Counted from the stretch's first letter, positions 1 through 11,984 are shown. The stretch: 64,000 nt of DNA from Posidonia oceanica (GCA_037176725.1 JAZBRS010000044.1:9936001-10000000), one strand, 5' to 3'. Numbers and translations are program-made. The notes: a model not told the origin generated them from the letters alone.

Positions 1-3000
1 GGTACAGTCAATAAAGTCATCAGCAACAGTCTAGTCATCAGAATGGGCAGAATCATCAGCAGAGTCAACAGAGTCATCAGCAGCAGCAGAGTCAGTAGAG
101 TTAGAGCAGGCAGAGGAGATTGCCAGGACAGAGATCACGCACCGAGGATATAGAAACACTCAGGTAAGTGTGACCATCCTAAGCGTCACCAGGGCCAAGC
201 AGCGGAACAAATTCATTCCTTTGATATAACAGACCCTACCTTCGAAAAGGAGATCCTCTCAGAACTCATTACATACGGAGAGGAGGATGATACAAGCGAC
301 GATGGGAATGGTGAACCATCGCCTGAGTTCTGGCCCCATGATGACGATCCCAAAGGCCCCAACCTCCATGTCGAGGAGGAGACGGAGGTTGTCAACATCG
401 ACACAGTCGAAGAAGCCAGAGAGGTCCGTATCAGCGCTCATCTGTCGCCCTAGGCTAGAGCAGAATTCATTGCATTCTTGAAAGAGTATGTGGATGTCTT
501 CGCTTGGAGCTATGAAGATATGGTTGGCCTCGACATTGAAATAGTTGTGTACAACCTGCCTTCGAATCCAGACGCAAAGCCAGTAAAGCAGAAGCTAAGA
601 AGATGGTGACCGCAGTGGCTACTCATGATCAAGGAAGAGATCATGAAGCAACACAATGTTAACTTCCTCAAGGTCGTCCTTTACCCTGAGTGGCTTGCAA
701 ATGTTGTGCCAGTGCCCAAGATGGATGGCCGAGTCCGCATGTGCATCGACTATAGGAACCTGAACAAGGTGAGTCCCAAGGACGATTTTCCACTACCGCA
801 CATTGACGTCCTAGTCGACAACACTGTAGGGCACAAAATGCTTTCTTTCATGGACGGCTTCTTTGGCTATAACCAAATCAGAATGGTAGAAGAGGACATG
901 GAGAAAACATCCTTTATCACCCCCTAGGGGGTCTTCTGCTATCAAGTTATGCCATTTGGGCTGAAGAATGCCAGCGCAACCTATTAGAGGGCAATGACCG
1001 CATTGTTCCACGACCTTATGCACCAAGAAGTTGAGGTTTACGTGGACGACATGATTGCCAAGTCCAAAGAGCTCGAGGATCACCTCGCCTGTCTAAGGAA
1101 GCTCTTTGGTCACTTGAGGAAGTATAAGTTGTGCCTCAACCCCAGCAAATGCATATTCGGGGTATCGTCTGGCAAGCTCCTAGGCTAGATTGTTAACCAG
1201 AGGGGGATTGAAGTGGACCCGATGAAGGCGAAAGCCATCATGGACATGCCACCCCCTAGGACTGAGAAGGAGGTCCGAGGCCTATTAAGGTGCCTATAGT
1301 ACATCAGTCGGTTCATTACACAGCTCACACCTATCTGCGAACCGATCTTCAAGCTCCTAAAGAAGAATGCACAGATCAACTAGAGCAAACTGTGCCAGGC
1401 TGCATTTGACAAGATCAAGCAGCTATTGATCAAACCTCCTATTTTGGTTCCTCCAACGCCGGCGAGACCTCTGCTTCTCTACCTTTCTACCACGTAGCAT
1501 TCCATCGGTACCGTCTTGGGCTAGCATGACGAATCGGGTAGAAACGAGCACGCTATTTATTACCTGAGCAAGAAATTCAATGATTGCGAAGCCAGGTATA
1601 GCACAATAGAGAAGACCTGCTTATCACTCTTCTGGGCTGCACAGAAGCTGAGGCACTATATGATGGCGTATCCAGTTCGACTTCTATGCCGACATGACCC
1701 CATCAAGTTCCTCTTCCAAAAGCCAGCCATGGTGGGCAGATGCGTCAAGTGGCACGTGTTGTTGTCTCAATACGACATCACCTTCGTCACGTAGAGATCC
1801 GTGAAGGGTCAAGCTATGGCAGATCACCTTGCTGATTTCCCACTGCCTGAATACCAGCCCCTCCAGATGCAGTTTCCGGTTGAAGATATCCTTTTCGCAA
1901 TGGAGGACTCTGATGAAAAGGACCTTGAAGACAAGGAGTAGTGGCAGCTGTACTTCGATGGCACTGTCAACAAGAAGGGTCAGGGCATAGGCGCAGTACT
2001 GGTGACACCACAGGGATAAATGATTCCCTTTGTAAGGAAGCTGACCTTTAAATGCACTAATAACGAAGCAGAATATGAAGCATGCATTCTTGGATTGAAG
2101 GTCGCCCTCGAACACGAGGTGCAGAAGCTACATGTGCACGGTGATGCCATGCTAGTTATTTCCCAAGTGAATGGCGATTGGAGAACAAAGGATCCAAAGC
2201 TTGTGCCATATCACGAACATCTGCTGAAGTTGATAGAAGAATTTGCAAGCATCCGCTTCTCGTATATGCACAGGGTAAGGAACGCATATGCAGATGCGCT
2301 AGCCACCTTGGCGTTCTGGCTCAGCATACCTGAAGACTGTGCAGTGGATGTATCAGTTACCCGCATAGAGCAGTCTACGCATTGCATGAGCATAGAAAAG
2401 GTAGACCCCGCAGGAGAGTAGCCTTGGTACTACGATATCAAGATCTTCCTAGAGTCTGGTAGCACCTCGGCTGGCACCTCCGCATTAGACAAGAGAACCT
2501 TGGCACGTTTGGCGTCAAGTATGTGTTAGGAGCAGGGCAGTTGTACAGAAGATCTTACAATCAGATGCTCCTGCGTTGCTTAAGCAAGCCAGAGGCTGAC
2601 ACGCTAATGCTTCAAGTTCATGTAGGGACTTGCGGCCCTCATATGAACGGCGTGTTGCTGACCAACAAGATCATGTTGCAAGGCTATTTTTGGTCAACCA
2701 TGGAGGTAGATTGCTGTCAATTTGTGCGTAAATGCCACAACTGCCAAATCCATGGTAACTTTATCCGCACTCCTCCACAGTAGTTGCACAATATGTCATC
2801 GCCATGGCCCTTCTCCACCTAGGGGATTGACGTCATCGATGCTATACACCCTGCTGCTTCAAATGGTCATCGTTTCATTCTGGTAGCAATAGACTACTTC
2901 ACTAAGTGGGTGGAAGCAACCTCCTACAAGGCAGTCACAGCCACGGTGACAGAGAAGTTTATCAGAAACAACATCGACACCCAGTACAGGGTCCCGCATG

Positions 3001-3624
3001 CAATCATCTCTGACAACGGCTCGAACTTCATTGCAAAGAGGATCGAGGAGTACCTGCAAAATCTCCAGATCAAGCATCATAAATCCTCGCCCTACCGGCC
3101 GTAGATAAATGGTGCAATGGAGTCTGCCAACAGAAACATCGTAAAGATCATGAAGAAGATGGCAGAAACCCACAAGGATTGGCACAACAAGCTCCCGTAC
3201 GCACTCTGGGCGTACAGGACATCAGTGCGGACCTCAACAGGAGCCACCCCATACTCGCTGGCGTATGGCATGGAGGCAGTGTTGCCTGTTGAAGTAGAGA
3301 TCCTCTCACTGTGGGTCCTACGAGAAGCCGAGCTGGAAGAAGCAGAGTGGGTCGAAGACCGCTGCGTCCAACTCAATCTGATTGACAAGCGCAGATTGCA
3401 AGCAATGCACAACGCTTGCTGCTACCAAAAGCGGATGGCCAGAGCTTATTTAAAGAAACTGCAGCCTAGAAGCTACCAGCCAGGGGATCTCGTCCTATGA
3501 GCTATCCACTTGCCAGATGGTCAAGGAGGCCTTCTCTGGCAGTGCGGCGCTTCTTGTGGACATGGACCAGACTGGGCAGTCAGAACCGGTCAACTCGTGC
3601 TACCTCAAGAAGTATTATCAGTGA
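1..3624 (+). pseudogene. pol: Decayed pol polyprotein: RT, two RNases H, integrase (element A)
   Basis: It once encoded the polymerase part of the retrotransposon polyprotein, acting in the cytoplasmic particle and then at integration. Recognisable blocks are the RT entry block (about 590-760), the FMDGFFGYNQIRM and PFGLKNA blocks (850-980), the YVDD active site (about 1039), an RT-linked RNase H (1440-1830), a second RNase H with FDG, EYEA and GDA motifs (1945-2320), and an integrase with CHNC zinc-finger cysteines, a DNG aspartate and a MESANRN glutamate block (2600-3480). I count 17 in-frame stops, from 451 to 3498, fourteen of them TAG. Frameshifts lie near 210 and near 2460. About 35 bases near 3525 that element E keeps are missing, which removes part of the integrase tail. 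This is a dead copy. Confidence 0.93.
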
Positions 3625-4891
3625 TTCGACCCTTGCCTTGCTGAGCATTCTCTCCCCATCCTATCCTTTGCATCCTTATCACCTTTGTATATTCCTGTGC
3701 ATTCCAATCCTGCTCCCCCACATTCCCGCATCCTTTGCACATATCCATGCACTTTCACCACTTTCAGCATATCTCATTCAAAATCCAAAAAAAAAATCCT
3801 AAGCAAAAATCATGCATTGCATTCGACCCGATGATGAAATCGGATATGCTTGCCTGCTCTGGAAGGAGTCTACCCCACCTCACCTGACACTATTCAGATG
3901 TCTTAGCTAGCGAGGGAGCCACCCTTCATGTGAGAATAGGTGAAATACCCAAACCCCCTAGGACTTGCACCTCCCAAGGGAGATAAAATGTTAGGGCATG
4001 AGCAAGAGCGTGAGCAAAAGAATATGTGTCTAAGCATGGGCATAAAAGAAAAGAGGCTAATAGAAGGTGAAGACAGAAGTAGGCCCTAGAGTTAGAGGCG
4101 TGTAGCGTGACCTCATCCCTCCAACTTCCTTTGGAGAGGAGCCGAAGTCCACGCCTGGCAAACCTACAAGTCCCGTAGGGCCTAGCCACCCCTGCTTAGC
4201 AAGCAACTCCCCAGCTTCCAACCAGGTGCCCATTACCTCCAAGTTAGGGATAGGGGAAACCTGCATGCCTGAGGGAGCAAAAAAGAGCAAAAATGAAAAG
4301 AGTAGGTGTAGGTCTTTGAGAGTTTGGCATGGAGCCTGTCCTTACCACACCACCACCCTCGCATTGCAAATACCTTTCCCAGAGTGCCACCATCAAGTTA
4401 GGAGTTTGAATAGAGTCCAGTGAGTCAGGGACCACTCTCTTCCTCTGCAGCAGGCGCGAAAGCACTCCATATACTGAGGGCCACAACATCTATCATAAAT
4501 CATGCACATATCTATGCACATCCATCATATAGCATGCACACCTGCACAGCATCCATCTTTCTCCCCTCCTATCATCCTGCTCTGTAATACTTGGCCCCGG
4601 CATTGAGACAATACTTCTGTCAAGCACGCGTCGACCGCCTTCAAGCTACGCTGGTCCAAAGCTCCCATCAACCACCTCTTGTGCAGACAGAATCATCCCT
4701 TGCTTGAATATGCTTAATATCTACATTTTGACTACCCACTGTTGGACCTGTTTAACTGCTTTGCTATCATTGAAATATGCCCCTCCATCAGCCAGTGGTT
4801 ATATACCTATACCTGATTTGATTAAGCTGCATCTTTGGCTACAGGTAGCTACAGATCCTGCACCAGCTACCCACATTCTCCCTCTCGCGTA
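3625..4891 (+). other. Non-coding spacer between pol and the extra ORF (element A)
   Basis: No convincing coding region. It begins with a pyrimidine-rich, CATCC-rich stretch (3650-3790). Then come blocks shared with element E: one around 3835-3900 and a purine-rich block AGGGGAAACCTGCATGCC near 4250. The matching spacer in E is 58288-59772. Such a spacer could carry a subgenomic promoter or splice acceptor for the next ORF, but nothing in the bases proves it. Confidence 0.6.
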
Positions 4892-6010
4892 ATGGGTTAC
4901 CCTACTCTAGTGACCCCTATGCATTGCTCTGGAACCCTGCGAGAGTGGATTGGCAAGCTCACAGAGGATGACCGCAAGAAGCTGCGCACCTAGGGCATAC
5001 CCTCTAAGCTTCTGAAGGTTGCAGACGTTGAAGTGAGCTGGCATCTCCTATATGCTACTGCAAGGTTCTGGAAACCGGCGCACCACGTCTTCTGCTTTGG
5101 CAGGACAGAGCTGACGCCCACACTGGAGGAAGTGCACCGGATCTGCGGCTTCTCCAAGCTCATGGGGCCAACTGTTTTCGTAAGGCGAAACAGGTACATT
5201 GCAACCCTGAGCCAACTATCTGGAATCTCTACGAAAGGCTGCCAACAAAGACTAATCTGCACTAGTGGGCCTGCGTCCCTGCTTCGCCTAGCATACTTTG
5301 ATGCAATTATGGAAAAGCATGTTGAACTCGGAGACTAGCTGTGGCTCCGGGGATTTGTCACCCACTTTCTAGGCGAGCTGATTTTCACGCATGGCCGGAT
5401 GACAGTTGCAATCAAGATTGCCAAGATTGCACTTGTAGTGGTGACCCGGCAGATTGACCTGGCACCAGTCGTCCTAGTAGAAACTTATCGCGGGCTGGAC
5501 CGCGTCGCACTCCGTTGCCGCCACTTCCATGGCTACGGAGCACTCGTGCAGATCTGGCTAGCTGCACACTTAGAGATGGATATTCTGCACCCTCAGAGGC
5601 ATGCCATCAAAGCATACTGCAGCAGTGGCCATGTGAGGACCCTCAAAAGCGTCCTAGAGGAATACAAGAAGTTGTCTGAGCTGACGGATGATGCGGTAAC
5701 TTGGCGAATCATTCCGTCTACTGCTGAGCCATTCACTATCTTCTTCGGCGCCCACGACATGCGACTCGTGGTGTTGCCAAGATTCATCAGGGGCGTGGAA
5801 TACCACCCCATCTGGGTTATGCGGCAGTTTGGTTTCGTGCAAGGCGCCTTTGCTGATAGCACAGCGCCGAGGCTCTTGCAGGCTTACCCTCTCAACTCAG
5901 CTGCTGCCACAACAGAATTGGCTGACCTGATGCAACATGGGGTGAAGTCGACAGACATTGCAGCTGCTAGGGGCTCAGGATGCACTCTTGAATATCTCAC
6001 TAAGGTGTAG
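4892..6010 (+). pseudogene. Extra ORF after integrase, DUF7745/plant-mobile-domain-like (element A copy)
   Basis: A 372-residue reading frame starting at ATG 4892 and ending at TAG 6008, broken only by TAG at 4991 (TGG in the copy of element E) and TAG at 5336 (AAG in E). The N-terminal part has a W-H-L-L, FWKPAHHVF, FGRTELTPTLEEV pattern that I recognise as the hallmark of the plant DUF7745 family, which is related to plant mobile domain and retroelement proteins. Family assignment is by eye. No catalytic motif, signal peptide or membrane span is evident. The start is chosen because the frame and the first ten residues are shared with E. With two stops in 373 codons it is less damaged than the pol just upstream. 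The function is unknown. An envelope-like role is not supported, since no hydrophobic segment is seen. Confidence 0.75.
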
Positions 6011-6427
6011 GGACTCTGGCCCATCAGCGAGATCCCCCTAGTGCCCCCCAATTCCCTAATTCCAGGAAGTCCAAGAAGGCCCGAATCAGCTAAGGCATCT
6101 GTGCAGCTGCCTGCTTTCAGTCTTTTTGAGTCATGTTGTAACTTTTGGCCTGGCATAGGCATGTAACCAAAGTTCAATCAATGCAAAGATGTTTCCTATA
6201 ATCAGATTGTGTCGCATGCCCTACATTTTGCATATCTGTTCTTGCCAAGATGCTGTAGGAAGCACATCGAAGCACTTCAGAGAGCCAGAAGTAGCAACCA
6301 GGACTCTCGGCACAAAGGAGCCACAGGCAAAGCCTCCTCAGCAACCAAGCAGTGCGCCAGAATCTCTACAGACCCACGCCGCCAAAGCAAGCAAGACTGC
6401 AGCGCATCCCACCTGGATCATCCTCCG
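6011..6427 (+). other. Spacer after the extra ORF; no gene seen
   Basis: Begins GGGACTCTGGCCC, as does element E after its extra ORF (60892). It contains remnants shared with E (for example CGTGTAACC/CATGTAACC and ATGCAAAGATG/TACAAAGACG) but no open frame of interest. It probably acts as 3' untranslated sequence of the element RNA. Confidence 0.55.
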
Positions 6428-6590
6428 GGCTGGTACCCCTAACTACTCGTTTGGCAAACACATTAGTTTTGTCTACATTTCCTTGCTTTCTCGATGCCAG
6501 GGGATCTTCGGCTACCCCCTAGTATCATTCCTGATACCAGGGGCATCTTTTTTGTTGCCCTGCGGTATCGCTCCCCTTTCCCTTTTCTTT
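6428..6590 (+). repeat. Conserved stem-loop block preceding the hairpin array (element A)
   Basis: Starts with a GGTAC-CCCTAA-CTACT stem-loop and continues through a TTTGGCAAAC...TTAGTTTTGTCT stretch, then paired GATGCCAGGGG / GATACCAGGGGCATC motifs. The same block occurs in element E at 61341-61470, with GGCAC-CCCTAA-CTGCT, and on the minus strand of element D near 25930-26060. It is a shared landmark of the 3' non-coding region. Confidence 0.65.
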
Positions 6591-6599
6591 TCTCTTTGT

Positions 6600-8020
6600 G
6601 CAACTTCGCTCCGTGCGGACGAAGTCCTCTGCCTGCCGCCTCGTGCGAGGCCAGGCCTGCTTGTTCCCTCGTGCGAGGGCAAGCCTTTGCTCGGCTCTGT
6701 GTGGACAGAGTCTTTTGCTTGTTCCCTCATGCGAGGTCAAGCCCGTTTGCTTCCTTGTGCGAGGACAAGCCCTAGTGCAGGCTCTGTGCAGATGGAGTTC
6801 TCGCATGTTTCCTCGCGCGAGGATCAGGCCCGCTTGTTCCTTGACTGAGGACAAGCCTATGCATGCCCCTTGGTGACTTCGCTCCATGCGGACGAAGTCC
6901 CCGCTTGTTTCCTCGTGTGAGGTCAGGCCCTGCTTGCTCCCTCGGGCGAGGACAAGCACCCCCTGGCGGCTTCACTCCGTGCGGACAAAGCCCCCGCCTG
7001 TTTCCTCGTGCGAGGACAGGCCCGCTTGCTTCCTCAGGCGAGGACAAGCACCCCTTGGTGACTTCGTTTGGTGCGAACGAAGTCCCCCTGCCTGTTTCCT
7101 CGTGCGAGGTTAGGCCCGCTTGCTTCCTCGGTCGAAGACAAGCCCCCTTTTGGGAGACCTCGTTTGGTGCGAATGGAATCTCCTATCTGTTTCCTCATGC
7201 GAGGATCAGCTCGCTTGTTTCCTCGTGCGAGGACAAGTCCCCCTGGGTGACTCCGTTTGGTGTGAATGAGGTACTCTGCCTGTTTCCTCGTGTGAGGTCA
7301 GGCCCGCTTGCTTCCTCGGGCCAGGACAAGCCCCTTCAACTCCGTCCACACGAAATCCCCCGCTTGCTTCCTCGTGCGAGGACAAGCCTTTGCTCGGTTC
7401 CGTCCGCACGGAACTCGTGCTTGCTTCCTCCTGCGAGGACAAGCCTCCTTTTTCCCTTATTCTTTTGGGTGACCCCATTTGGTGCTTGGCGTCCCCTACC
7501 TGCTTCCTTGTGCGAGGACTGGCCCACTTGCTTCCTCGGGCGAGGAGAAGCACCCCTCTGGTGGCTTCACTCCGTGCAGATGGAGTCCCCTGCCTGCTTC
7601 CTCATGTGAGGACAGGCCTGCTTGCTTCTTCGGGTGAGGACAAGCCTCTTTCTTCTTCCCCTCCTACTTGCTTCCTCGGGCGAGGACAAGCCCCTTTTCT
7701 TTTCGCGCGACTCCGCTCCGTGCAGACGGAGTCCCGCCTGCTTGCTTCCTCGGGTGAAGACAAGCCTCATTCTTCTTTCCTTCCACGTGACTCCGCTCCG
7801 TATGGACGGAGTCCCACTTGCTTGCTTCCTCGGGTGAGGGCAAGCCCGTTTGCTTCCTCGGGCGAGGACAAGCACCCCTCTAGTGGCTTTGCTCCATGCG
7901 AACGAAGTCCCCCGCCTGCTTCCTCGTACGAGGACAGGCCCGCTTGCTTCCTTGGGCGAGGACAAGCTTTTGTTCGACTCCGTGTGCACGGAGTCTTTTG
8001 CTATTCCTCACGTGAGGATT
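6600..8020 (+). repeat. Array of two alternating short hairpins (element A)
   Basis: About 1.4 kb built from two imperfect units. Type 1 has a CCTCG-GG-CGAGG core flanked by GCTTG and CAAGC, which also pair. Type 2 is GACTCCG-N11-CGGAGTC, often with an inner CCG/CGG pair. Several type-2 copies read GACTTCG...CGAAGTC, so both arms changed together. Type 1 occurs roughly twenty times. Stop codons are rare in all frames because of the repeat, giving open frames up to 248 codons that I do not regard as genes. Element E keeps only about three units (61500-61690). Confidence 0.85.
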
Positions 8021-8155
8021 AGCTTTGCTTTTGTTTTCCCTTTGTTTTTGTTTGCTTTCCGGTTCAGCAGGAGGGGATGCCCCTCTTCTCGTGCATGTTT
8101 CGGGCTTATGCCCCTCTGCGTGGCTTCTGCTGACCCGCTTGCCCCTCTTCGGGCT

Positions 8156-8171
8156 GGCAGCCCCAACTGCC
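8156..8171 (+). other. Stem-loop GGCAG-CCCCAA-CTGCC
   Basis: A perfect five-base stem with a six-base loop lying between the hairpin array and the 3' terminal block of element A. Its relatives in element D have loop CCCTAA (minus strand) and stems GGCAG, GGTAG or GATAG, each with the matching partner arm. Confidence 0.6.
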
Positions 8172-8370
8172 TGGACGTCAAGCCCGTTAGTCATGTTTAG
8201 CACCCCTTTTGTGCGAGTTTGGTTTAATCACCAAGTTTCCGCATTGCATTGTAGCCTTCTTAGCATCCTTTCGCATCAACGTTGCATCCCTTCAGCATAG
8301 CATTGTGTAGTAGATAATCGCTTTAGCATGCATTGCATCAGCACTCGCATCTGCATCCGCATCGCGACCA

Positions 8371-8511
8371 CGATTCATGATTTTCGATGCATCCGCCGAA
8401 TAAGTGACTCAGGCCTACAACAATTTGCGCTCCTACCGGTGTTAGGTAGGGTGTCTTGTCAATCCTGAGCAGCGGCCTCGCTACGCTAGACCTCGCTTAG
8501 GGAGGGGCATT
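8371..8511 (+). other. Conserved 3' terminal block and polypurine tract (element A)
   Basis: The block contains GATGCATCCGCCGAATAAGTGACTCA, split here as GATGCATCCGCC and AATAAGTGACTCA, then a TCAATCCTGAGC stretch and the purine run AGGGAGGGGCAT (8499-8510) directly before the LTR. The purine run is the expected plus-strand primer. The same block and tract precede the LTRs of B (14190-14309) and D (minus strand, 24445-24590). Confidence 0.8.
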
Positions 8512-8743
8512 TGTAGACACCCCATTCTGACAGTCTGGAAGATGGTGGATTCTCTGGAAAGCGTGCTTGGACTTTGGGTTGGCTCTCTCTCTCTCTCCAA
8601 AGCCTAAGACCTCCCAAACCTCCCAAAACCCACCTAAAACCAACCCAAAGCCATCACCGAACTCAACCTAAGCCTTTACACCTTTTTTTAAACCATTTAA
8701 AGCCAAGGCCCAAGCCCATTTCAGCCTTTGGCCTCCTGGGCGT

Positions 8744-8800
8744 GTTGGACGCTGGCACGAGCAGCGTCTAACGTTAGATGCGCTCTGTGCTAGCTTCCAA
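8744..8800 (+). repeat. First double-hairpin module of LTR A
   Basis: Starts GTTGGACGC and returns GCGTCTAAC, then GTTAGATGC and a decayed last arm ending TTCCAAC. It lies about 230 bases inside the LTR, the same place as a doubled module in the LTRs of elements E and C. Confidence 0.7.
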
Positions 8801-9642
8801 CGTCCCGGGAGTTGGAGCGGCTGCTTCGCCACCTTCGGCTCACATCCCGTCCACTCCACCGCTCGTACACCACTTACTATTCATCCCCTCACCACTCTCG
8901 GCCATCCACTACCTGCCAAGGCCGAGTTACTACCCTGCCAAGCCATCCTCTCCTCCCCGACGTGACCTCCGCTCACCTCTGCGGTCACTGACTTCGGCCA
9001 CCTCCTCCTTCCACCACCAAGGCTTTCTCACCCTTCTGACAAGCCCCAAGCCTCCACCTGACATGCCTCGTGGCCTTTCCACACTCACTAGCCTCTGCTA
9101 CACCTGCCAGCCCCCTTTGCCACCCCTGCAAATCCTGGTGGAGGAACCCAATGCACCCATGAGCAAAACCAGGACTTTGCCTTGAATTTCAGACAGCCTC
9201 ACTTGTGCTACCAGCAATTCGCCACCCCTACGAGCTCCAGTGATTTCCTAGCATCATCCCGAGCCCTCAACGATCCCCTCTAGCCAGTCCTTGAGCTCTG
9301 CAAGCTCACCGGAGATCCACCGGCCTTCCTCCTCCGCAACACCGACGAGGAGCGCAAACAGCTACGTTCAGTTGCAACCAGGTAGGCACTCGACACTTTT
9401 AGCTAGCACATGCACGCACAAGCATGCTAGGATAGAGCACGCACTTGCACGGCCCCTTGGTTGGCCGGAATGGCCTCGGCCGCTGGCCACGAGGAGGAGG
9501 TGGGTGGAGCGTTCCACCTACCCATTTTCGACGCCGAACATACCACCATGCTCGTCATCATCCTCTCTTGCTCCCTAGCAAGTCCCATGTGGATTTTTGG
9601 TCTCCTTGGCCACTGATCTTGGCCGGGGTGCTTCCCCGACTT

Positions 9643-11008
9643 GTTGGACGTGCATCTTGGTGCGTCCAACGTTGGACGCTCCCTTGGGCAGCGTCCAACA
9701 CCTCTGCATGCTAGCCTAGGTCTTTTCCTATTTTGCTTCTATTTTGCTGCGATCTAAATGCTTGCTTCTGCCATGCATGCTTCTTTACATACTCACTTGT
9801 GCCATGCAATGTTTCATACCATGTTTTGATCCCGTTTTGGATCAATATTGCATGCTTCATGTTAATCTACTGTCTGTTTGCGTTGGACGCTGGAACATCC
9901 AGCATCCAACGTTGGACGCTAGTGCATCCAGCGTCCTACTTCCCTGCTTGCTTACATCTACTGCCATGCTTGCATATTGCTTATTTTTTAGTTTTATCCA
10001 TGATCTATGCATGCCTAGTGATGTTTGGCCTCTACGGTACCTATGTTTTAGCTTGCTAGTCTCCTCTTTAATCGCATGTTTATATATGTGGGATTTTTAT
10101 CCCTTTATTTCTCTGCACCTCTTTCTTACTTGCTTCTTGTGGATTACATGCTTGGCTTGTGTGGTTTGTCATGATCTGGCATATTCTCTGTTGTTTGCAT
10201 GCATGATTAAGTGGGGTTTTGAGCTCAGCTCCCCCTTGCAGGTGGGTTTGTATCCTTCATGTGTTGGACGTTGGAACATTCAGCGTCCTACGTTGGATGC
10301 TGACGTTACCAGCGTCCTACGTTTCTACTTAGTAACTTTCATTTAAATGCTTGCATGATGCTCTGATCTTGTTATGTTCGTTTGATCCACGCCTGCATGC
10401 CCCGCCTATGCTTGTTTACAGCAACTTGAATGCATGCCATGATATTTGCTCTACCAGTTTGCATGCTATTTTGCTATCTATCTGTTTCCAGAGTGTTGGA
10501 CACTGGATACTGCAGCGTCCTACGTTGGACGCTGTATGTTCTAGTGTCCAACACCCTGTAGTAGTTCAAATCTCATCCATGCTTGCATCTTGCTATCAAA
10601 TCTTATTCTGGTAATTTATCTTGATCGCCCTACATGTCATACAAGTCATGCACTCTCATGCAGCATTTACATCGCATTCATATAGCCTGCATGCATGCAT
10701 TTTTTCTCAAAAAGCATGGCTTTCTTGTTGGACACCCCAGATCTCAGTGTCCAACATTGGACGCGGTCATTCTGTGCGTCCAACATCCTCTGCTCGTTTG
10801 AAAATCGCTTTGATCTTGCTTCTGGTTTCTGGGCGTTGTGTCTTGGTTTCCCAGCATGTTCTATTTGCTCTTGGTTTTTTTTACATTGCATTAAATCCAT
10901 AATTTTCCAAGTTTGCAATGCATGTTTTCTGCATTTTAGTTTCTGCCTATGTAGGACGCCAGCTATCCCAGCGTCCAACATTGGACGCTGCTGGCAGCTG
11001 CGTCCAAC
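9643..11008 (+). repeat. Six 58-nt double-hairpin modules of LTR A
   Basis: Modules lie at 9643-9699, 9882-9939, 10263-10320, 10495-10552, 10727-10784 and 10951-11008. Each reads GTTGGACGC, 11 bases, GCGTCCAAC, GTTGGACGC, 11 bases, GCGTCCAAC, with small changes. Each therefore has two 9-bp stems back to back and an 18-bp central palindrome. Start-to-start spacings are 239, 381, 232, 232 and 224 bases. Confidence 0.88.
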
Positions 11009-11212
11009 ACTTGCAGTAAGCTGCACCTCTGTTTTGAGTACCGAATCCGTTTTGATCGCCGCCCCTTGCATTTCGTTGGTCTCGGTACATGCCTACGACA
11101 CCTATGCATGCTGTCGGGACCCTGCTTTGGTTTTACGCCTTGCATTGCACGCTTTCCCATGGTTTTCGCCTTGGACTCGCTTTCGCTTTCCCTTTTGCAT
11201 ATCGCTCGCTTT

Positions 11213-11460
11213 TGCATCGTTTTCCATGCTTGCATCGTTTTCCGTGCTCACTTGCATCGTTTTCCACGCTTGCTTGCATCGTTTTCCGCGCTTTTGCATT
11301 GTTTTTCGTACTTTTGCATTGTTTTCGGCACCTACATCATTTTCCACGCTTGCATCGTTTTCCATGCTTGCATCGTTTTCCGTACTTCTGCATCATTTTC
11401 GGCACCTGCATCATTTTCAGTGCTGCCTTTGCATCGTTTTCCGCACCGCTTGTACCTTTT
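11213..11460 (+). repeat. GCATCGTTTTCC short tandem block (LTR A)
   Basis: More than ten imperfect copies of an 18-29-bp unit based on TTGCATCGTTTTCCGTGC. Related blocks lie in LTR E (47290-47460) and, as roughly 57-60-bp units on the minus strand, in both LTRs of element D. Confidence 0.75.
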
Positions 11461-11770
11461 TCCACTCCCGCTTTCGCTTTACCCCTTGCATGTCGCTTGC
11501 TTTGCTTGGTTTTCCTTGCAGTTTTGCTTTATCGCCTAAATTTGCATTAGGGCTGTGATACTTACTGCCTAGGTGTTCTTACGAACCAGGGCTTGTCCGT
11601 TTGGAACCCTAGCAGCATTGCTGAGCCTATAGGTTGCACGTTTAATTTCCCCTGCATGGCTTTCAAGCACTTTGGCATTTAAAGCATTAGGCATGCATTG
11701 CATTTATCGTCCTAGAACGTACAATAAAAGGCAAGCAATTGTCGACATTTCTGCATTTGCGAGCGAGAAT

Positions 11771-11853
11771 GCCTAGAAAGACCGATTCCTCGAGCGTGTT
11801 GGGGGTGCCTAACACCTTCCCCGCACGTAACAGGAGTCCTTACCCTTCTCTGG
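11771..11853 (+). promoter_or_regulatory. Conserved LTR core (element A)
   Basis: Holds CTAGAAAGACCGATTC, GGGGGTGCCTAACACC and ACGTAACAGGAGTCC. A clearly matching block is present in B (16911-16996), E (47707-47792), both LTRs of D (20646-20738 and 32452-32544, minus), C (36780-36858, minus) and H (39204-39282, minus), while much of the rest of these LTRs has diverged. Conservation across such different LTRs suggests a promoter or RNA-processing role. No TATA box could be assigned with certainty. Confidence 0.6.
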
Positions 11854-11962
11854 GCCGCATCATTCTTGTGTCGTGCATCTGCATTGGTTTTTGCATGCTT
11901 TCTGATTGCATTTTGCTTTCCTCGTATCCGCTTTACCCGTTTTTCCTAGTTTTTCCGGTTTT

Positions 11963-11984
11963 AATAAAATTAGGTGGCGAGTCC
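11963..11984 (+). promoter_or_regulatory. AATAAA site joined to a primer-binding-site-like motif (LTR A)
   Basis: AATAAA (11963-11968) is followed by TTAGG and TGGCGAGTCC (11975-11984). The latter is one base off TGGCGACTCC, the start of the tRNA-Arg-type primer-binding site. The pair recurs in the other LTRs at the same distance, about 150-170 bases before the LTR end. AATAAA may be the polyadenylation signal. The second motif has no known role. Confidence 0.55.

Noticed and set aside
6863..7609. Open frame of 248 codons in the hairpin array of A
   Set aside because: All frames are open here because the repeat lacks stops. The peptide is a repeat artefact (CSLRR- and RARTS-like), and the interval in E is not coding.
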